Below are positions 1 to 20,296 of a stretch of 64,000 nt of DNA, in pieces (the first letter of the stretch is position 1; every line of letters starts with the position of its first letter). The notes under the pieces are model-generated. The model saw nothing but the letters and a program-made list of their open reading frames with translations, did not search any database and was not told where the DNA came from. Both the position numbers and the translations under genes were made by a program. Location: assembly GCF_011397635.1 (NCBI RefSeq), contig NC_064769.1, positions 20,601,207 to 20,665,206 of the forward strand. Direction: 5' to 3'. The DNA is from Epinephelus fuscoguttatus. Its lineage: Eukaryota; Chordata; Actinopteri; Perciformes; Serranidae.

Positions 1-399
1 CATTTTGAGCCTCTGTAAGTCCTTTCGTTGTCATATGTTCCATTACTTCAAAAAGATACGATTTGAGAGAAGCAATCCACCTATAATTAATAGGCTTACT
101 GGCTTCAAAATTCTGGGCAATCTGCCCTACTGCCATACTTTATTACACCAGTCTAAAAATGCCTCTAATGCTTTATTACTGACATGACCCAACCTTTTTT
201 GATAATTTAGATATCGAATTATCTTCTTCTAATAATAACAGCTACAACAACAAAATCATTATACACTTTCTTTTGTCGTTGCTTATTCACAGGAACAAAT
301 CAGATGTTTTTTTTAATGCCTTTTTCAGACACAACTGTCAACATATGCGCCCAAAAACCATTTGTTCACAAAGCTTCTGGTATATAAATTGTTCATATA
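1..399. other. Gene-free leading segment
   Basis: I find no supportable gene here. The open frames are short and match no family I recognise. The segment may be the outer part of the degraded repeat that follows, because it shares its AT-rich composition. Confidence 0.4.
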
Positions 400-860
400 A
401 TGTTAACAGTGTTGTGTATGAACGCACTAAAAGAGCGCGTTCATTAAACATGCTCATATTTTTGGTAAACAGTGAACTGAGCGCATCAGTTTGCAACTTA
501 TAAAACTTGAACGTGAATGACTGCAGCTACCAGTACTACTGAAGCCAGTTCATATGGACATTTAAAGGACTTTTATGAACAATTCAGTAATGATTCCAAC
601 AATTGTGCCTGCTGAGTATGAAAAAACAAGTATAAATGTCAGTCATATCTGTGACAAATTTGAGACGACACAGTTGAAGCATCCGAAGAGCCTTATGAAA
701 TTTCTGCAAGTGAGTGAAGATTTTATCATACAAAAAGCAGAGATGAACTTAGTTCAAAATTTAAATTATGTACTATGAATGTGAACTGGTCTATTTTAAT
801 CTGTGTGAACTGAACTGTGAGTTAAATCCTGTAAAGTGTGAACATGCACAAAGGTGATGG
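400..860 (+). mobile_element. Degraded DNA-transposon fragment, possibly hAT/ZBED type
   Basis: A core at 538-582 closely matches the reverse complement of 54099-54143 inside fam166b intron 4. In both places it can be read in one frame as the peptide TTEASxYG followed a few residues later by FYEQ. That resembles the start of some fish BED-type hAT transposases. The flanks (for example the stretch near 795-830, compared with the complement near 53810-53840) also look related. The family assignment is tentative. Both copies are plainly non-functional fragments. Confidence 0.35.
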
Positions 861-1684
861 TTGCATTGTTATCTTTATAACCCCAATTCAAAATACCATC
901 AGAAATTTGCCATGGTAGAATAAAAAAACTGGAATCTAAAGAAATGTATTGGCTACTTGTCACCAGATGGTGTTTCTTCTACTGTAAAGGCCCTACCTGG
1001 GGATCAGGCAATAATCAAACATTCACACTTTCAATCTTTTAATGGTAGCGCACTACCACGTCAGAGTCTCTCCCAGCACATAATAGGAAGAAGGTATGGT
1101 ACACCTTTGACTTGGTCACCACTCTTCTCTGGACCACTCTGAAAAGCTCATCTGAGCTACAATCCCCACCGCTGAGCACCTTATTTACCTCAACATTCAG
1201 CAATTTTCACCTGTTCTCTCCGCGCCACCGATCAATTTTCTACCACTCCACCAATTTTCCACCATTCCCTGCAGGCGCCACTCAGGTCAGAGGTCAGTTT
1301 ATACACAAAATAACATGTTCCAGTCAGTTTATATTATAATTTCATTTTCAGTACCTCCTTATTGAAACGCTACTTTCTAATGTCTCTCAGTCACTTGTAC
1401 AGAGGAGATCAAATCCACAGTCGAAGGTATTTTTCAAGCCACAATGTCACACATTCATTGGTTCCAGCTTCTCTACAAAACTACATACATATGAATTCGG
1501 GTCTGTCAAACAAACAAAACACGACAGGCATTTGTCTCTTTTTCTGACAATTTATAAACCAAACAATTCATAGATTAATCGAGACATTAATCAAAAGATT
1601 AGTCAATACATTAAGGCATCCAGACACCACAAAAGCCCCAGGTTCACTGTGCCAATTGGTCTGTTGTAATTTAACTAACAGTAA
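861..1684. other. Gene-free stretch, nothing recognised
   Basis: I see no gene, RNA gene or clear repeat. The open frames here are short and show no conserved motif. Confidence 0.4.
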
Positions 1685-1905
1685 AAAAGCCTTTCTCACA
1701 GCAGTCATTTTGACATGTCACAGCAGGGAAATCACATGTGTAACTAATAACATTAATGATGGCTACATTCCATTTCAGTGAGTCCAGGTATTCTGCACGC
1801 TCACTCACATGGCTAGGTTTACTGGGACACCATTGTTAAGTTGTTGTTAAAAGTATTAGTTCCACCTGTGCTTTTCCTGCTCAAAACATCTGCTGCTTGT
1901 CTGAG
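1685..1905. mobile_element. Foldback MITE-like element, copy 1
   Basis: The left arm (about 1692-1765) contains CACAGCAGTCATTTTGACAT, a CAGCAGG motif and a CACATGTGTAACTAATAA stretch. The right arm (about 1862-1895) is its approximate reverse complement, containing CCACCTGTGCTTTTCCTGC and CAAAACATCTGCTG. A related element lies at 4965-5140, and a lone arm lies near 5555-5600. This looks like a non-autonomous inverted-repeat DNA element. The superfamily is not determined. Confidence 0.5.
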
Positions 1906-2132
1906 AGTCCGCAACACTAAAACACAATATTAACTGAAATAGATGGGCCTTAAAATGGCTCCTGTGTTATCACCTCATCTTAATATTTTAGCTGGTGTAA
2001 TTTTGTGCTCATATGGCATATGTTCCTGCTTAATTTTGTGCTTAATCAAATTGCCACACATAAATTGATACATGGCAAACATGGGGTCAGGCGGGACTAT
2101 TGATTAAATGGACTGATTGGATTCCTAAGTTC

Positions 2133-2146
2133 GGGGGGGGGGGGGG
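2133..2146. repeat. Homopolymer run of 14 G
   Basis: Fourteen consecutive G residues are visible. They lie in gene-free DNA. Confidence 0.9.
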
Positions 2147-2704
2147 TCATGCTTGCAGCTGGGCCCCATTAATGTGGTCATGCAATTTTTGCAAATTGTC
2201 CTTACATGTAAAATTGTCAAAGATTACAATGCAATAACACCATGGGGTAATATTTTACAACTTGCACTGAGCTGAATAATTTTCTATTCAAATACATCTT
2301 TTATCTTTTATTTTTATTAATGTTGTGATAACAACACTCCTTTGATGAAAACAAGGAAAAACATATCAAATATATCTTTACATATTTCATGAGTTGGTCG
2401 ACTGATTCTCTTATTGTGGCTTCAAATACTTTTCAAAAGGTGAAAAGGTTTTGCATATCTCAGGCTTCTCTCTACAGTCGACAAAGTCCTAGAGTTCCCC
2501 AGATGTTTTGTTGTAATCCAGAGATCAACACTGATCAGATTGTGGCCAGAAATCTTTGACCGATGTAATAATGTTGATCTACTCTTAAGGTACCCTCAGC
2601 CTAAATGTTCAGCAAGTGTGAAAGGCTCAACTCAACACTGATGTCTTACAACATGACATACAAGCATTATGTAGGTGGTTGTTAAAAAAAGACACCTGTC
2701 CTTA

Positions 2705-3108
2705 TTAGGGCCTGGTGTCCGGTATCGACCGAAACAGAACCAAGGTAAATCGTAACTTCTCAAGTTAAACCATACCTGCATTTGGACCTTTTTTGTTCCC
2801 AGATCTATTACTTAAATAACTATTTGTATGGTTTTGCCCACAGCCGATCACCAATTAAGCATCCTTTGATTCAAGGCTATGTGTGTTTGGCAGTTCAAGT
2901 TGGCAGTTTGGCATGCTGAGATGCCAGCAAAATGTTCAAAATATGGTGGCACATTATGCAACTTAATGTTCCCATTTAAATTATGCGTAGCAAATGAGGA
3001 AGAAAAGAAGTAGGTATCAAAGGAAGTACTCTGTTGGTATCAGTATCACATTGACAGTACTGGTTTTGGACTGGTATCACAATTTTTTAAATGATACCCC
3101 GCCCTAGT
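2705..3108. mobile_element. MITE-like element with TAGGGC / GCCCTA ends
   Basis: The left end reads TTAGGGCCTGG followed by GGTATCGACC. The right end reads ATGATACCCCGCCCTAGTG. The ends are imperfect inverted repeats, and GGTAT/ATACC motifs recur inside. This is the layout of a common fish repeat class with 'GGTATCGATACC'-like arms. It contains no coding sequence. Confidence 0.45.
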
Positions 3109-4964
3109 GCTCGTGCACCACTTAAAGTAGAGTTTTAATTTCTACATTTCAACAAACAACATGTAGCACACAGCTTAATAATGAGAAACAAAGGTAAGAG
3201 CAGCTACATGTAAGCTTGCCAAGGTACAGGTTACTTTAGCAGAGATTACATTTCACTGGTAGGAAATCTGATATGAAAAGTCAAAGAGTTCTGCCATCAT
3301 TAAAGGGTTGTTTCATGAAAATAATTTGCTTTGTAGGTGATATATCCTACAGAAAATAGAAAAAGGTTGAAGATGACGGGGCCTTAAAAGCAGGAGACAA
3401 AGAAAAAAGTTCCTGGAGTTCAGACAAGACAGAAATTAGTTTAAGATGTTTAAAAGACTGAATGAGACTGACTTCCTATAGTATATGATCTCCTGTCTGT
3501 GATGGAAGGTTCACTTCCATTCTCACATCTGTAGCTTTAATCTGATTTAATCAATGTGTTCTCCATTTAAATGCCTTTTAAATGTCCATTAAAATCTGAA
3601 ATGTGTAGTGGGCAACCATTTCCAGCAAGTAAAAAAAAATCTGCTTAACTGCACTGCAAAGTGAGCCACCTGCACAGCAAAACAGCTAACAGGAAAAATA
3701 GCAAGTCTAACATCTAGCTTGCACCAAGATGGAGACCAAACAGCTAAATAACTGCTGTTAGCCCCAGCTTGGATGCTACTATCACACTGTGTAAGTCGAA
3801 GTTGAGTGTTGTTAAATCTTACCTTTAGGTCTTGTCCTTGTTAATTACAGCTAGTAGACTCCAGGTTTCAGTCAGTATTTCATCCATGAGCTCTCCTGTC
3901 AGGTTTCTTCTTGGCAACAGGAAGCTTTTCTTCTAGTGGTAGCATTAGCATCCTCTAAGCTAACGTGACGTTCTGTGGACGCCATGTTTCTTGACCCACT
4001 TAACCATTGGCCTCTGTATTTCTGCCACAGCAAGATTTCAGGTGATGTTTTCTACCTTTTTCTACTCTCCAGAAATTAATTTCCCTCATTGCAGCAAAAC
4101 TAAAGTGAGCAGAACAAACTCCTTTATGTTAAACTGCATTGACTGACCACATTTGAGGCTAATTAGCGGACAAATTACAACTGGACGGATGAAAACTCGT
4201 TAGCCTAGCAACATTAAAGCTACAACCGTCACTGAGTTTAACCGGCATACTCGCCCCATCTGCTGGTGTAAAAGGGAACGACAGGCAGATTGAAAACAGT
4301 TTCAGGGCAGAAAAGGTAAGTCACACCATGGTATGGTGTTTAAAATGGACTACCTACACACTTTATGATTCACAGCCGTCAACACAGCCACTTATGACAA
4401 TTTATATGTTAGATATTAACCAGCGCCACACTAAATCTGACGCTGAGTTGCTGCCTAACACTGCACCAGCTGAGAGGTAGCCTTTGGCCTACTGTTTTAA
4501 AATACATAAAGAAATATAGTTCATGGACTAAGGCAACATTTATAAATATAGATTCCTATGTAAGTGTGAAATGTAATATCATTTTTGTGCTACCATGCTT
4601 TTTCAGTTTCCTCTCTCTCACATCACAGTGATGCACCATTTCTGCAGTGTTGTACTACTGTGCCACCTTGTGGCCAACGTATCCTTTAAAGTGTGTTTTG
4701 TTTTATGGATTTCTGTTTGTTAAACTTTTGTTAAAGTCAAAGTTTGTTAAACTTTGACTTTTTACACATCTTAAGACAGAAGGTTGTCCTGACATATTGA
4801 CAGTTAAACCTAAAGCAAGATGTGTGTCTTCATAGTTTGTATTTGACTGACAAAACTCCTAAAAAATCTCTTTGCATGCTGTACTTAACATGTTTTGTTA
4901 TGAATAAATTTGCTACCGCAATCTTGATAGCCTTGCCGATATCAAAGCAAATCAGTTAGATTTG
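3109..4964. other. Gene-free intergenic DNA
   Basis: I see no supportable gene. The sequence is AT-rich and unique-looking, apart from short stretches that could be old repeats. Confidence 0.4.
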
Positions 4965-5140
4965 TAAGACTTTTTTCACAGCAGACATTTTGACTTTTTA
5001 TAGCAGGGGAGGCACAGGTGGAACCAATAACGTCAATGATGGCCAGTCCAGCAATTTTCAATGCAGCAATTACGATTATACTCGTTACACCTGTGCTTGA
5101 CAAGTCAAAATGGGTGCCGTGAAAAGGCCCTCAGAACTAC
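4965..5140. mobile_element. Foldback MITE-like element, copy 2
   Basis: The left arm (about 4973-5045) reads CACAGCAGACATTTTGACTT with a CAGGGGAGGCACAGGTGGAA core. The right arm (about 5087-5130) reads ACACCTGTGCTTGACAAGTC followed by AAAATGGGTGCCGTGAAAAG, roughly its reverse complement. It is the same family as 1685-1905. A further left-arm piece lies near 5555-5600. Confidence 0.5.
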
Positions 5141-5882
5141 TGCGCTAAGGTGCTGTTTCCTTCCTTTTCTGTTACCCTCATTAATGTTAAGGTAAGTGCC
5201 TGTTAATTAATGAAATAGATGAGGGTCAACACATGCAAGTCCCCAGCTCCCATGTTTTAGCTCATGTGAACACTAGTGTGATCAAATGGAGGAGGGGTTA
5301 TGGTTTTCAAGGACAGGGGAGCCTCACCTATGATGACTGCCATGGGGCCATGTGCAGGCTCCAGCTGATCTTAAAACACTCCCCTTCACCCTTCCCTGTA
5401 TGACATGAACAGCTAACCATGGCTGAAAAATCCACAGTCGTTGTCACCCCACCAAACACTAAATCAGTGATAGTTTGTTATCACAGGTGTCACTAAAGTC
5501 AAGGATATTCAAGTATATTCTGATCATATTCTACAGTATCTATGAGTGCCTATGAGGGTTTTTTTCACAGGAGACATTTTGAGACATTGTAGGAAAAGTA
5601 CTTAACCATGTCTCTCTCAGGTGTCCAGCCATGACAGTGTGACAGTGAACCAGCATGCACAATACTATGACCCTGACACTGAAGTTTTTCAAAGCATCAC
5701 ACAGCATTTTTCATTTGATGTCTTTTTATTTAAAGCAGCTGTTTTCTGTTGTTATTAATGGTTCTCTGTGAGATCAGGTGATCATGAGATGGTGCTGGAA
5801 ACAGACAAACAAGCAAACTTGGATGGTATGAAAATGATAATGTAAATTTGTTAGCTTTGTGCCCTGATTTTTAACAGTTTAT

Positions 5883-6177
5883 TTAAAGGATTTAGGGACA
5901 CCTCTTTGCAGAAATAGTATGTAATATTCATAACTATGTTCTCATTTGTTTATAATCACGTGAAACTAAAAATCGTTGTTTTCGCTACCTTAGAATGAGC
6001 CATCTATATCCACATGTGGAGCCGGTCCTCTTCGAAGGCGTCTGCCATGTTGTTCTACAGTAGCTCAGGACAGCCATTTGCATTTTTGTGCTTTTGCGTC
6101 ATCCACTGTAGTTCTCCTACATGCTCGGCACACGAGGGAAGTCAAGTGCCACTTAATCCTACATAATCGACCTTTAA
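5883..6177. mobile_element. TTAA-flanked MITE, AGGATTTAG family, copy 1
   Basis: Both ends carry TTAA (5883-5886 and 6174-6177). Inside the left TTAA the sequence reads AGGATTTAGGGACACC. Inside the right one the reverse complement reads AGGTCGATTATGTAGGATTA then AGTGGCAC. TTAA target duplications and short AGG ends fit a piggyBac-type non-autonomous element. A related copy spans 48494-49135. The superfamily call is an inference from the TTAA only. Confidence 0.45.
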
Positions 6178-8510
6178 CACAGAACTATGGACAAAGTACA
6201 CTGTCATCTGTATAAGCCAGGTCTCTCAATATGCAGAATGTGTAGGCGACGGGACAAGACTTTGGTATTGGAAGTGTTCTGGTGGTTTGTAGTCCGAGTA
6301 GTATTGACCAATCACATTTGAACAGCAGTTAAACAGTCAGCATAGAGAAGTAGAACGCATTTGCTAAAAAGCAATCACAACTGATGACAAGTTAGCTTTA
6401 TATTAGCTGTTTGGTTTTTTTTAAATTGATGTGCATTCACGTGCAGATATCTGTTCATAGAGATTAGGTGAAATTACCAGTACATGGAAGAAGAAGTCTT
6501 GGCCCGGATGTTTGCTGGCTACACCGGATCAGCCAGAATTATCGAGTAGATATAGCTGCAGCTGGAGAAAGTGCACGACCTGCCCACCAATTAACCGACT
6601 CTCCCACCATACCTACAAGCTCAGCCCCCTTCGCTCCTTAGTTCAGAAGCAGAAGCCTTGAAGAAAATGCTAAGTTAGTGTTTTGCTAGCTATGAAGTGT
6701 TAAGTTAAAAGAGAGGAGGTTAAGTTTGGGTGTAGGGTTAGGGTAAAGGTTACATCTTGTCACTTATTAGGTGAATCACAACTTCATGTATTATGAATAA
6801 AGTAGATGAGTAAAGTGGATTATTGCTGCATTGTGCTGTAGCAGGGGGTCAAATAAATGTCACGTTGGTGGGTTTGTCTTATAGGGTACTGGTATTGGGT
6901 GCAGTCTGGAGGGGCCTGTCGTGTAGGCTTTAAATGGCTGTGGCTACAGCTACACATGGCTCTGAAATATTGGCCCTCGCCCTCAGAGGCTTTATTATCA
7001 TCAGAAAACAGCTGATGGGCTCTTAGATTGAGCACAATGTGAAGCACTCACCACTGGTGTTGAAGTCACAAGATATTTACTGTCCATAAGTCTGTTTTTT
7101 ATTTTCAGTCGTCTCTGAAAATGCTGAATTCTCCTCTGATCATAGATATGTAGACACAGGGCAAAGTTTATGAGACCCAGTTGTGTTTGTGTTGACCACA
7201 AGACACTCAATCACTGCTCTGTTTGCCAAAGACAACTGCAGTATTTTCCCACACAATGGAGACTTCTATGTGTGACTCCTGTGAGAGATCAATTTCTCAC
7301 ACTAATCAGCAGGGTTTGTTTGTGGTCTCACTGCCCTGCGATGTGATCGGCTCTGCAGTGTGTTTATGTTTTATAGTCCTTTCCTGAGTTATGATCAGAT
7401 TTCAGTCTTGGTGAACATAGAAATAAACTGGGCCACACAAAAATTAAATAAGTTGGAGAAAATCTTGACCTGTCTGGAGACGTAAGAAGTCCAAAGGCTC
7501 CTCTCAGGTTTAAAATCAGGACTGAAATCAGCGGGTGTGACCGAGCCTTAATCCCCACAGAGCGTTGGCCTCATTCCAGTGATTGATTCTCATTCAAGTG
7601 AATATTGATTGTCCCCATTTAGAAATTTCAAGCAGCCATTTGTAACAGTACCAGTCTGATAACTCCCCCATCTCACTCCCTTACAGCTCTTCCTCTCCAG
7701 GGTGTTACATGTCTGTAGGAGGCTGCGGTGGTCACTGTAATCATTCGCTGTTTTTCATAAGAATTCAACTGTTTTGATGCGAAACATTAACACAATAGAA
7801 ATCACACGTTTATGTTTTGGCTCCCTTTTCACTCTGATTATTGAATAAATCTAAAACAGTAAGTGTTTAATTTGATGCCGCCCCTGCCTTCCTCTTCTGA
7901 TCGGGAAATAATGAACATTTTGTTATTATATTTTGCACTTCATAATGATTATAATTCTGCAGCACTGTATTGGAACTTCATCAGTTCATCAACATTTTAT
8001 ATTGCAGGACATTTGCAGACCTGGAAAGAAAATAAGTAACATCTGATTATTAAAAGTGATCATTAAATAAAACTTTTAAATGTTAAGCATAACCTACAAA
8101 ATGTGTCGTTTTAAATATAAATCCTAAATTTTCTTGTTTATTACACACACAGGATTTATATGTGTACTATACAGTTTATCATAAATCATCTTACCTTTAT
8201 GCCAGACCGTTTTTTAATTTCCTCTCCTCCTTTCTCCTGTGCTTCATGCCCAAAGCAGCAGCTGTGACAGAGCACTATAACCTTGGGCATGGATGTCAGC
8301 CTTACAATGATAGATAAAGCTGCGAGCGGCAATTTACTGGGTCGAGGCAGTCTGGAAACACTGGGACATAAGTGGTGAAAGATGACGCAAACGTTGAAGG
8401 TAGGGCCGCCGTATGAAATGTGGTGCAAATTGGATTTTGTGCAGCTGGGTTACCGCTAGATCTTCTAGAAGAGTTTAAATGAACTCATCTGTACGCTGAG
8501 TTGCGAGACT
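6178..8510. other. Gene-free intergenic DNA
   Basis: I see no gene or strong repeat that I can name. Several open frames of 60-80 codons have no recognisable motif and no splice-site support. Confidence 0.4.
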
Positions 8511-8575
8511 GTTAGGTACACCTAATGCACTTCAATAAAACATCCTTCAATAAACCAATCACTGCTCACTGAGTG
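8511..8575. repeat. Short dispersed repeat with TAGGTACACCT and CACTGAGTG ends
   Basis: The segment runs from GTTAGGTACACCTAATG to GCTCACTGAGTG. It resembles, on the opposite strand, the repeat at 37597-37670, which reads ACTCAGTGGCC, TTTTAT and then GATACACCTG. It is an inverted, shortened copy of a common vertebrate dispersed element. I do not name the family. Confidence 0.35.
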
Positions 8576-8907
8576 CAAATTAAATGTTTTTTTTCAAGTG
8601 ATGATTGCTCAAGGCCTTTTAATTACAGGATTTGATTACTTAATTACTTTCTTAATTAAATTAGGTTATAATTAGAGTGAGATGCACTTACTATAAGGTC
8701 ATTGTAGAACAGCTACAGCTGGGTTTAAAACTTGATGGATGTTTTCTATGTCTTGAACCTGTAACCACACAGTTTATTACAGGTAATGTCCTGTGTCTCA
8801 CAGCTTATTTCCCCAGTCTATCATTACATCATTGCTACACAACCGAAAAACCTTCACAAATGGGGAAAAAAAAGTAACATACTTACTATTGCTCTCATAA
8901 AAAGTGT

Positions 8908-8929
8908 GTTGTTGTTGTTGTTGTTGTCG
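8908..8929. repeat. (GTT)n microsatellite
   Basis: About seven GTT units occur in tandem in gene-free DNA. Confidence 0.85.
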
Positions 8930-9417
8930 ACCATTTTGTAAAAGTGCTGAAAATGTAGACATAAAAGTTGCTTTTCTGTTCAAGACTTATTTCATTTTTA
9001 TTTTCTCTTTGACAAAGCCGGAGCCCACTGCATGCTGGAGCCCTGGGTGAGCACCCATGCCACCCCAAAGACACATCCAGACCGTCAGCCTCCAGTCAAG
9101 TTGAAGCTGGGTGGAGCTATGCTGGGAATTACCTTACATCACCAAACTGTATAAGGTAATAGCAGTGAAAACAGCGTGTCCCACCCTAACCAGAGAGTGA
9201 GGGAGCTGTCGATTATGCATAGTCTTTAGAAGAGGTCTAATTAGGTATCATAAGTGAACACACCTGTGTGGGTGGATTTTGTATAAGGTTTGTCTCTCAG
9301 ATGTGAGGAAAAAACAGTAATAGGAGACGTTCCCAGCTCTTTTACTGAAGTAAAAGCAGCAATATATCAGTGTAGACATACTTTGTTTTAAATAAAAGCC
9401 CTATGTTCAAAATTTAC

Positions 9418-10566
9418 TTAAAGGGCCATTTCACCCCAGAATCATACATATGGTGCTTCTCTTACCTGTTGTGCTATTTATCAGTCTAGATTGTTTTGGT
9501 GTGAGTTGCAGAGTGTTGGAGATATCAGCTGCAAAGATGTCTGCCCTCTCTGAAATATAATGGAACTAGATGGCACTTAAAGCACCAAAATAATACATTT
9601 GGAACTATTTTCTTCCTGCCAACAGTATCACCATGCACAGGGAAGCGTGCATCTACTGTTAGCTCACCTTGCACCACTGATCTTGCTAATGTTACAGCTC
9701 AACCAAGGAGGACGCCATTAATGTTTACATCTTGCACTGTCCTGAGCATGTGCCTCTCATCTGTGAGTAGATGCTTCCCTCTGCACAGTGATAGGGTTGG
9801 CAGGTGTAGTTTGGTGGAAAGAAATAGTTCCTAAATGAAACTGCTCACAACAAGGTCTGTGGATTATCTTGAACAGGCCTGTTCAAAGTCTGGCACAGTC
9901 ATTGCCAGTGGACCAATTGAAAACGTCCCACAGCCCCGTACAATATTAGTTAATTATGCAAGATCACTTTGCATTTTTTTCCCTTACATCTCCCGATGGC
10001 AGAACTATCATACAGTTTGTAGACATGCATCAAGTAGGAACTATGCAGGTGGAACTGATGTGTTTAATAAGCAGAGCAAACAGAAGGGTAACCTCACAGC
10101 AGAAATGTCCTGCTTGGCAGCAGACATAGCCACAGCAAAGAAGCATAAAGCCAGTCATGAGGACCACTGCTTATAGGAGCTGTGAAGGTTGAACACATTT
10201 TAACTGAAAGATGAAATAAGAAAAAAAATTAATCCATATTTTTTGTAACCCGTAATGATAAAATTGGCTGGCCCCCAGGTATTTTCACATTATCTTATTT
10301 GGCCCTCATTCAGAAAAGTTTGGACAACCCTGAGGTTGAGTAACTGGGTCATGATTTCTGTAAAGAGACATAGCTGTTGAGTTTTCAAATGTACTTTTTT
10401 GGCACTTTGAGCACCACAAGCCGAGTGCCATCTAGTTCCATTATACTGGAGAGAAGGCAGACATCTTTATGGCTGATATCTCCAACACTCAGGAACTCAC
10501 ACCAAAACAATCTAGACTGATAAATAGCACTACAGGTAAGAGGAAAAATCATATTTTTGACTTTAA
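9418..10566. mobile_element. TTAA-flanked long-inverted-repeat element (AGGGACAGTTCACC family), copy 1
   Basis: TTAA occurs at both ends (9418-9421 and 10563-10566). The left arm (about 9422-9870) begins AGGGCCATTTCACC and includes CTAGATTGTTTTGGTGTGAG and GTGTTGGAGATATCAG. The right arm (about 10340-10562) is the reverse complement of the same stretch, with CTCCAACACTCAGGAACTCA and CCAAAACAATCTAGACTGA. The outermost part of the right arm, including the GTTCACC block, is missing. Related copies start at 16256 and 50422. The TTAA duplications suggest a piggyBac-type MITE. A separate hAT-like element (9874-10332) interrupts it. Confidence 0.6.
9874..10332. mobile_element. hAT-like non-autonomous element nested in the TTAA element
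   Basis: The ends are imperfect inverted repeats: CAGGCCTGTTCAAAGT on the left, and CAGGGTTGTCCAAACT as the reverse complement of the right (12 of 16 positions agree by my count). The flanking 8-mers ATCTTGAA and AGGTTGAG agree at 5 of 8 positions, compatible with an eroded 8-bp hAT target duplication. The host repeat resumes on the far side. An open frame across the left junction (9835-10176) has no recognisable domain. Confidence 0.5.
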
Positions 10567-12371
10567 GCAAAAGTACAAAAATAGTAGGGTAAAATAACAC
10601 CTATCATAAGTACCAAGTACTGTATGATATATTATTGGATATAATTATTGATGCATTATTGTGTACATCACTTTAATGTTGCAGCTGGTCAAGGTGGGGC
10701 TAATTCTTATTACTTACTGGGTAGATTGTGAATTTTCCTTCAAGGATCAATAAAGTTTTTTCATAGTACATCATACGTTATGTCTTTATTGTGTTTCGAA
10801 TGATTTTTCTGAATCTACAAAGTAACTATAACCTATCAAATAAATGTAGTAAATATTAGAATTTATCCTGAATTGTAGTGATGTCCTAAGTTCTATAAAC
10901 AGGAATACCCAATTAAAGCACAAGGAGCTTGAAATTGTACCTGAGTAAAAATATTTAGATATTTTTCACCAGTGGGAACCAAACTTTTTAAACAATCTGT
11001 TCCTCATTTGTATGAGCTCATAGTCGCCTGAATCCTGGATTAGTTTCACTGTCCTGTAGAGACACCTTGTGGCTTTTCATAGTACTTTCTTTATATTTTT
11101 TATACATTGATGTCCTTTAATTTTCCAAAAATCATGCCTTTTTGGAGGTAGTTTACCACAATGACACCTGTATCAGCTAATGATTCTATGTTTTCAGTCT
11201 CTGTTGTTCTTCAAACATTCGCCTTTAGACTAATAATTAACACACACATCACATAAACACTCACGTCCTCTCTGTGGGTGGGGTGAAGTCAGGGTTAAGT
11301 GCCTTTTATTTGTACTAGGCTTACAGTAAATGAGAAAATAGTTCCTTGTTGATGGAGCTATTTTGAGATCAAAAATGAGATTTTGCAAGATTAATAATAA
11401 TATTTACAGTCACTCGTTTGTGCCTCTCCCTGGATTACTCTGCTTTTGTGTGAACATAAATAGCCAAAATGTCCTCTGATACTTTACTTATGAGCGAGGT
11501 GTGTCATCAATAGCTGCGCTGCTCGGAGAGTCCTGTTGTACTTATTGACAGAGGTGAGCTCAGTGTGAGGGAGCAGTGAGAGGACTACGTGACAGACATA
11601 CAGTACATCTGGTTTCTATAAGGAAGCAGCAGTTGTGGAAGAAGTGATGTCTTTTATTTTAATACCACAGTGGGGAGATTGTCTGTTATGAGTAAAGCCC
11701 TACATTGAAGATTTCACTTCACAAGTACAAATGTATTAACAGCAAAATGCCCTTAAAGTATTAAAGTAAAAGTACTTGTTGGGCCCTTTAAGAGAGTTCT
11801 ATCATTATATACATGATTGGATTATTATTATTGATGCTTAAACACATAGGTTTAATGCCGCAGCTGGTGGAGTACATTTTCACTACTTTATAAGTTCATG
11901 GTTTAATCCATAGAACAGTATTAGAGTTTGGTTTTGGATGGTGTTATTGGTCCATGTGTGTGTTCAAATTAAGTTGAAGTGAGTTGAATTTAGCTGCAGT
12001 GCTGATTTAGTCAGTCCTTTGTTTTAAAGGAACACCTGTTTCTTCACTTGTGGTATTTCCTTGTGGGTTGATCAGTAACAACATGTTTTTAATCACCTGA
12101 AAGATTACACATTTTAACACATTTATTTTCACATATATGTGTCAGCAAAGTTTATTTGCGCATCCAGATACACTTGAAATCAAGCACAATATTTGGTCAT
12201 TTATTAGACAAACACAATCTCCCCCGCCCAGCCCCCCAGTTTTCCCACACTCCCTCTCACACACACACAAACACACCTCAGCCAAAGGTACATAAGTGTC
12301 TGTGCAGGTGCTTCACTCAGAGAGGAGCGACTCCAGCGACACTCCTGGTCTCTGTTAACCCTTCCAGCAAA
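10567..12371. other. slc5a1 upstream region
   Basis: I see no gene. The 5' UTR and promoter of slc5a1 must lie towards the right end. I found no clear TATA box or HNF1-type palindrome near the start codon. A CA-rich tract (12255-12275) lies about 100 bp upstream of the start codon. Confidence 0.35.

Positions 12372-20296
<7,925 letters not shown>

Noticed and set aside
9835-10176. 113-codon open frame
   Set aside because: It crosses the junction of two transposons and has no recognisable domain.
12156-12371. 72-codon extension before the SGLT1 start
   Set aside because: The peptide is CA-repeat and UTR-like, unlike any SLC5 N-terminus. The ATG at 12372 gives the family's usual length.
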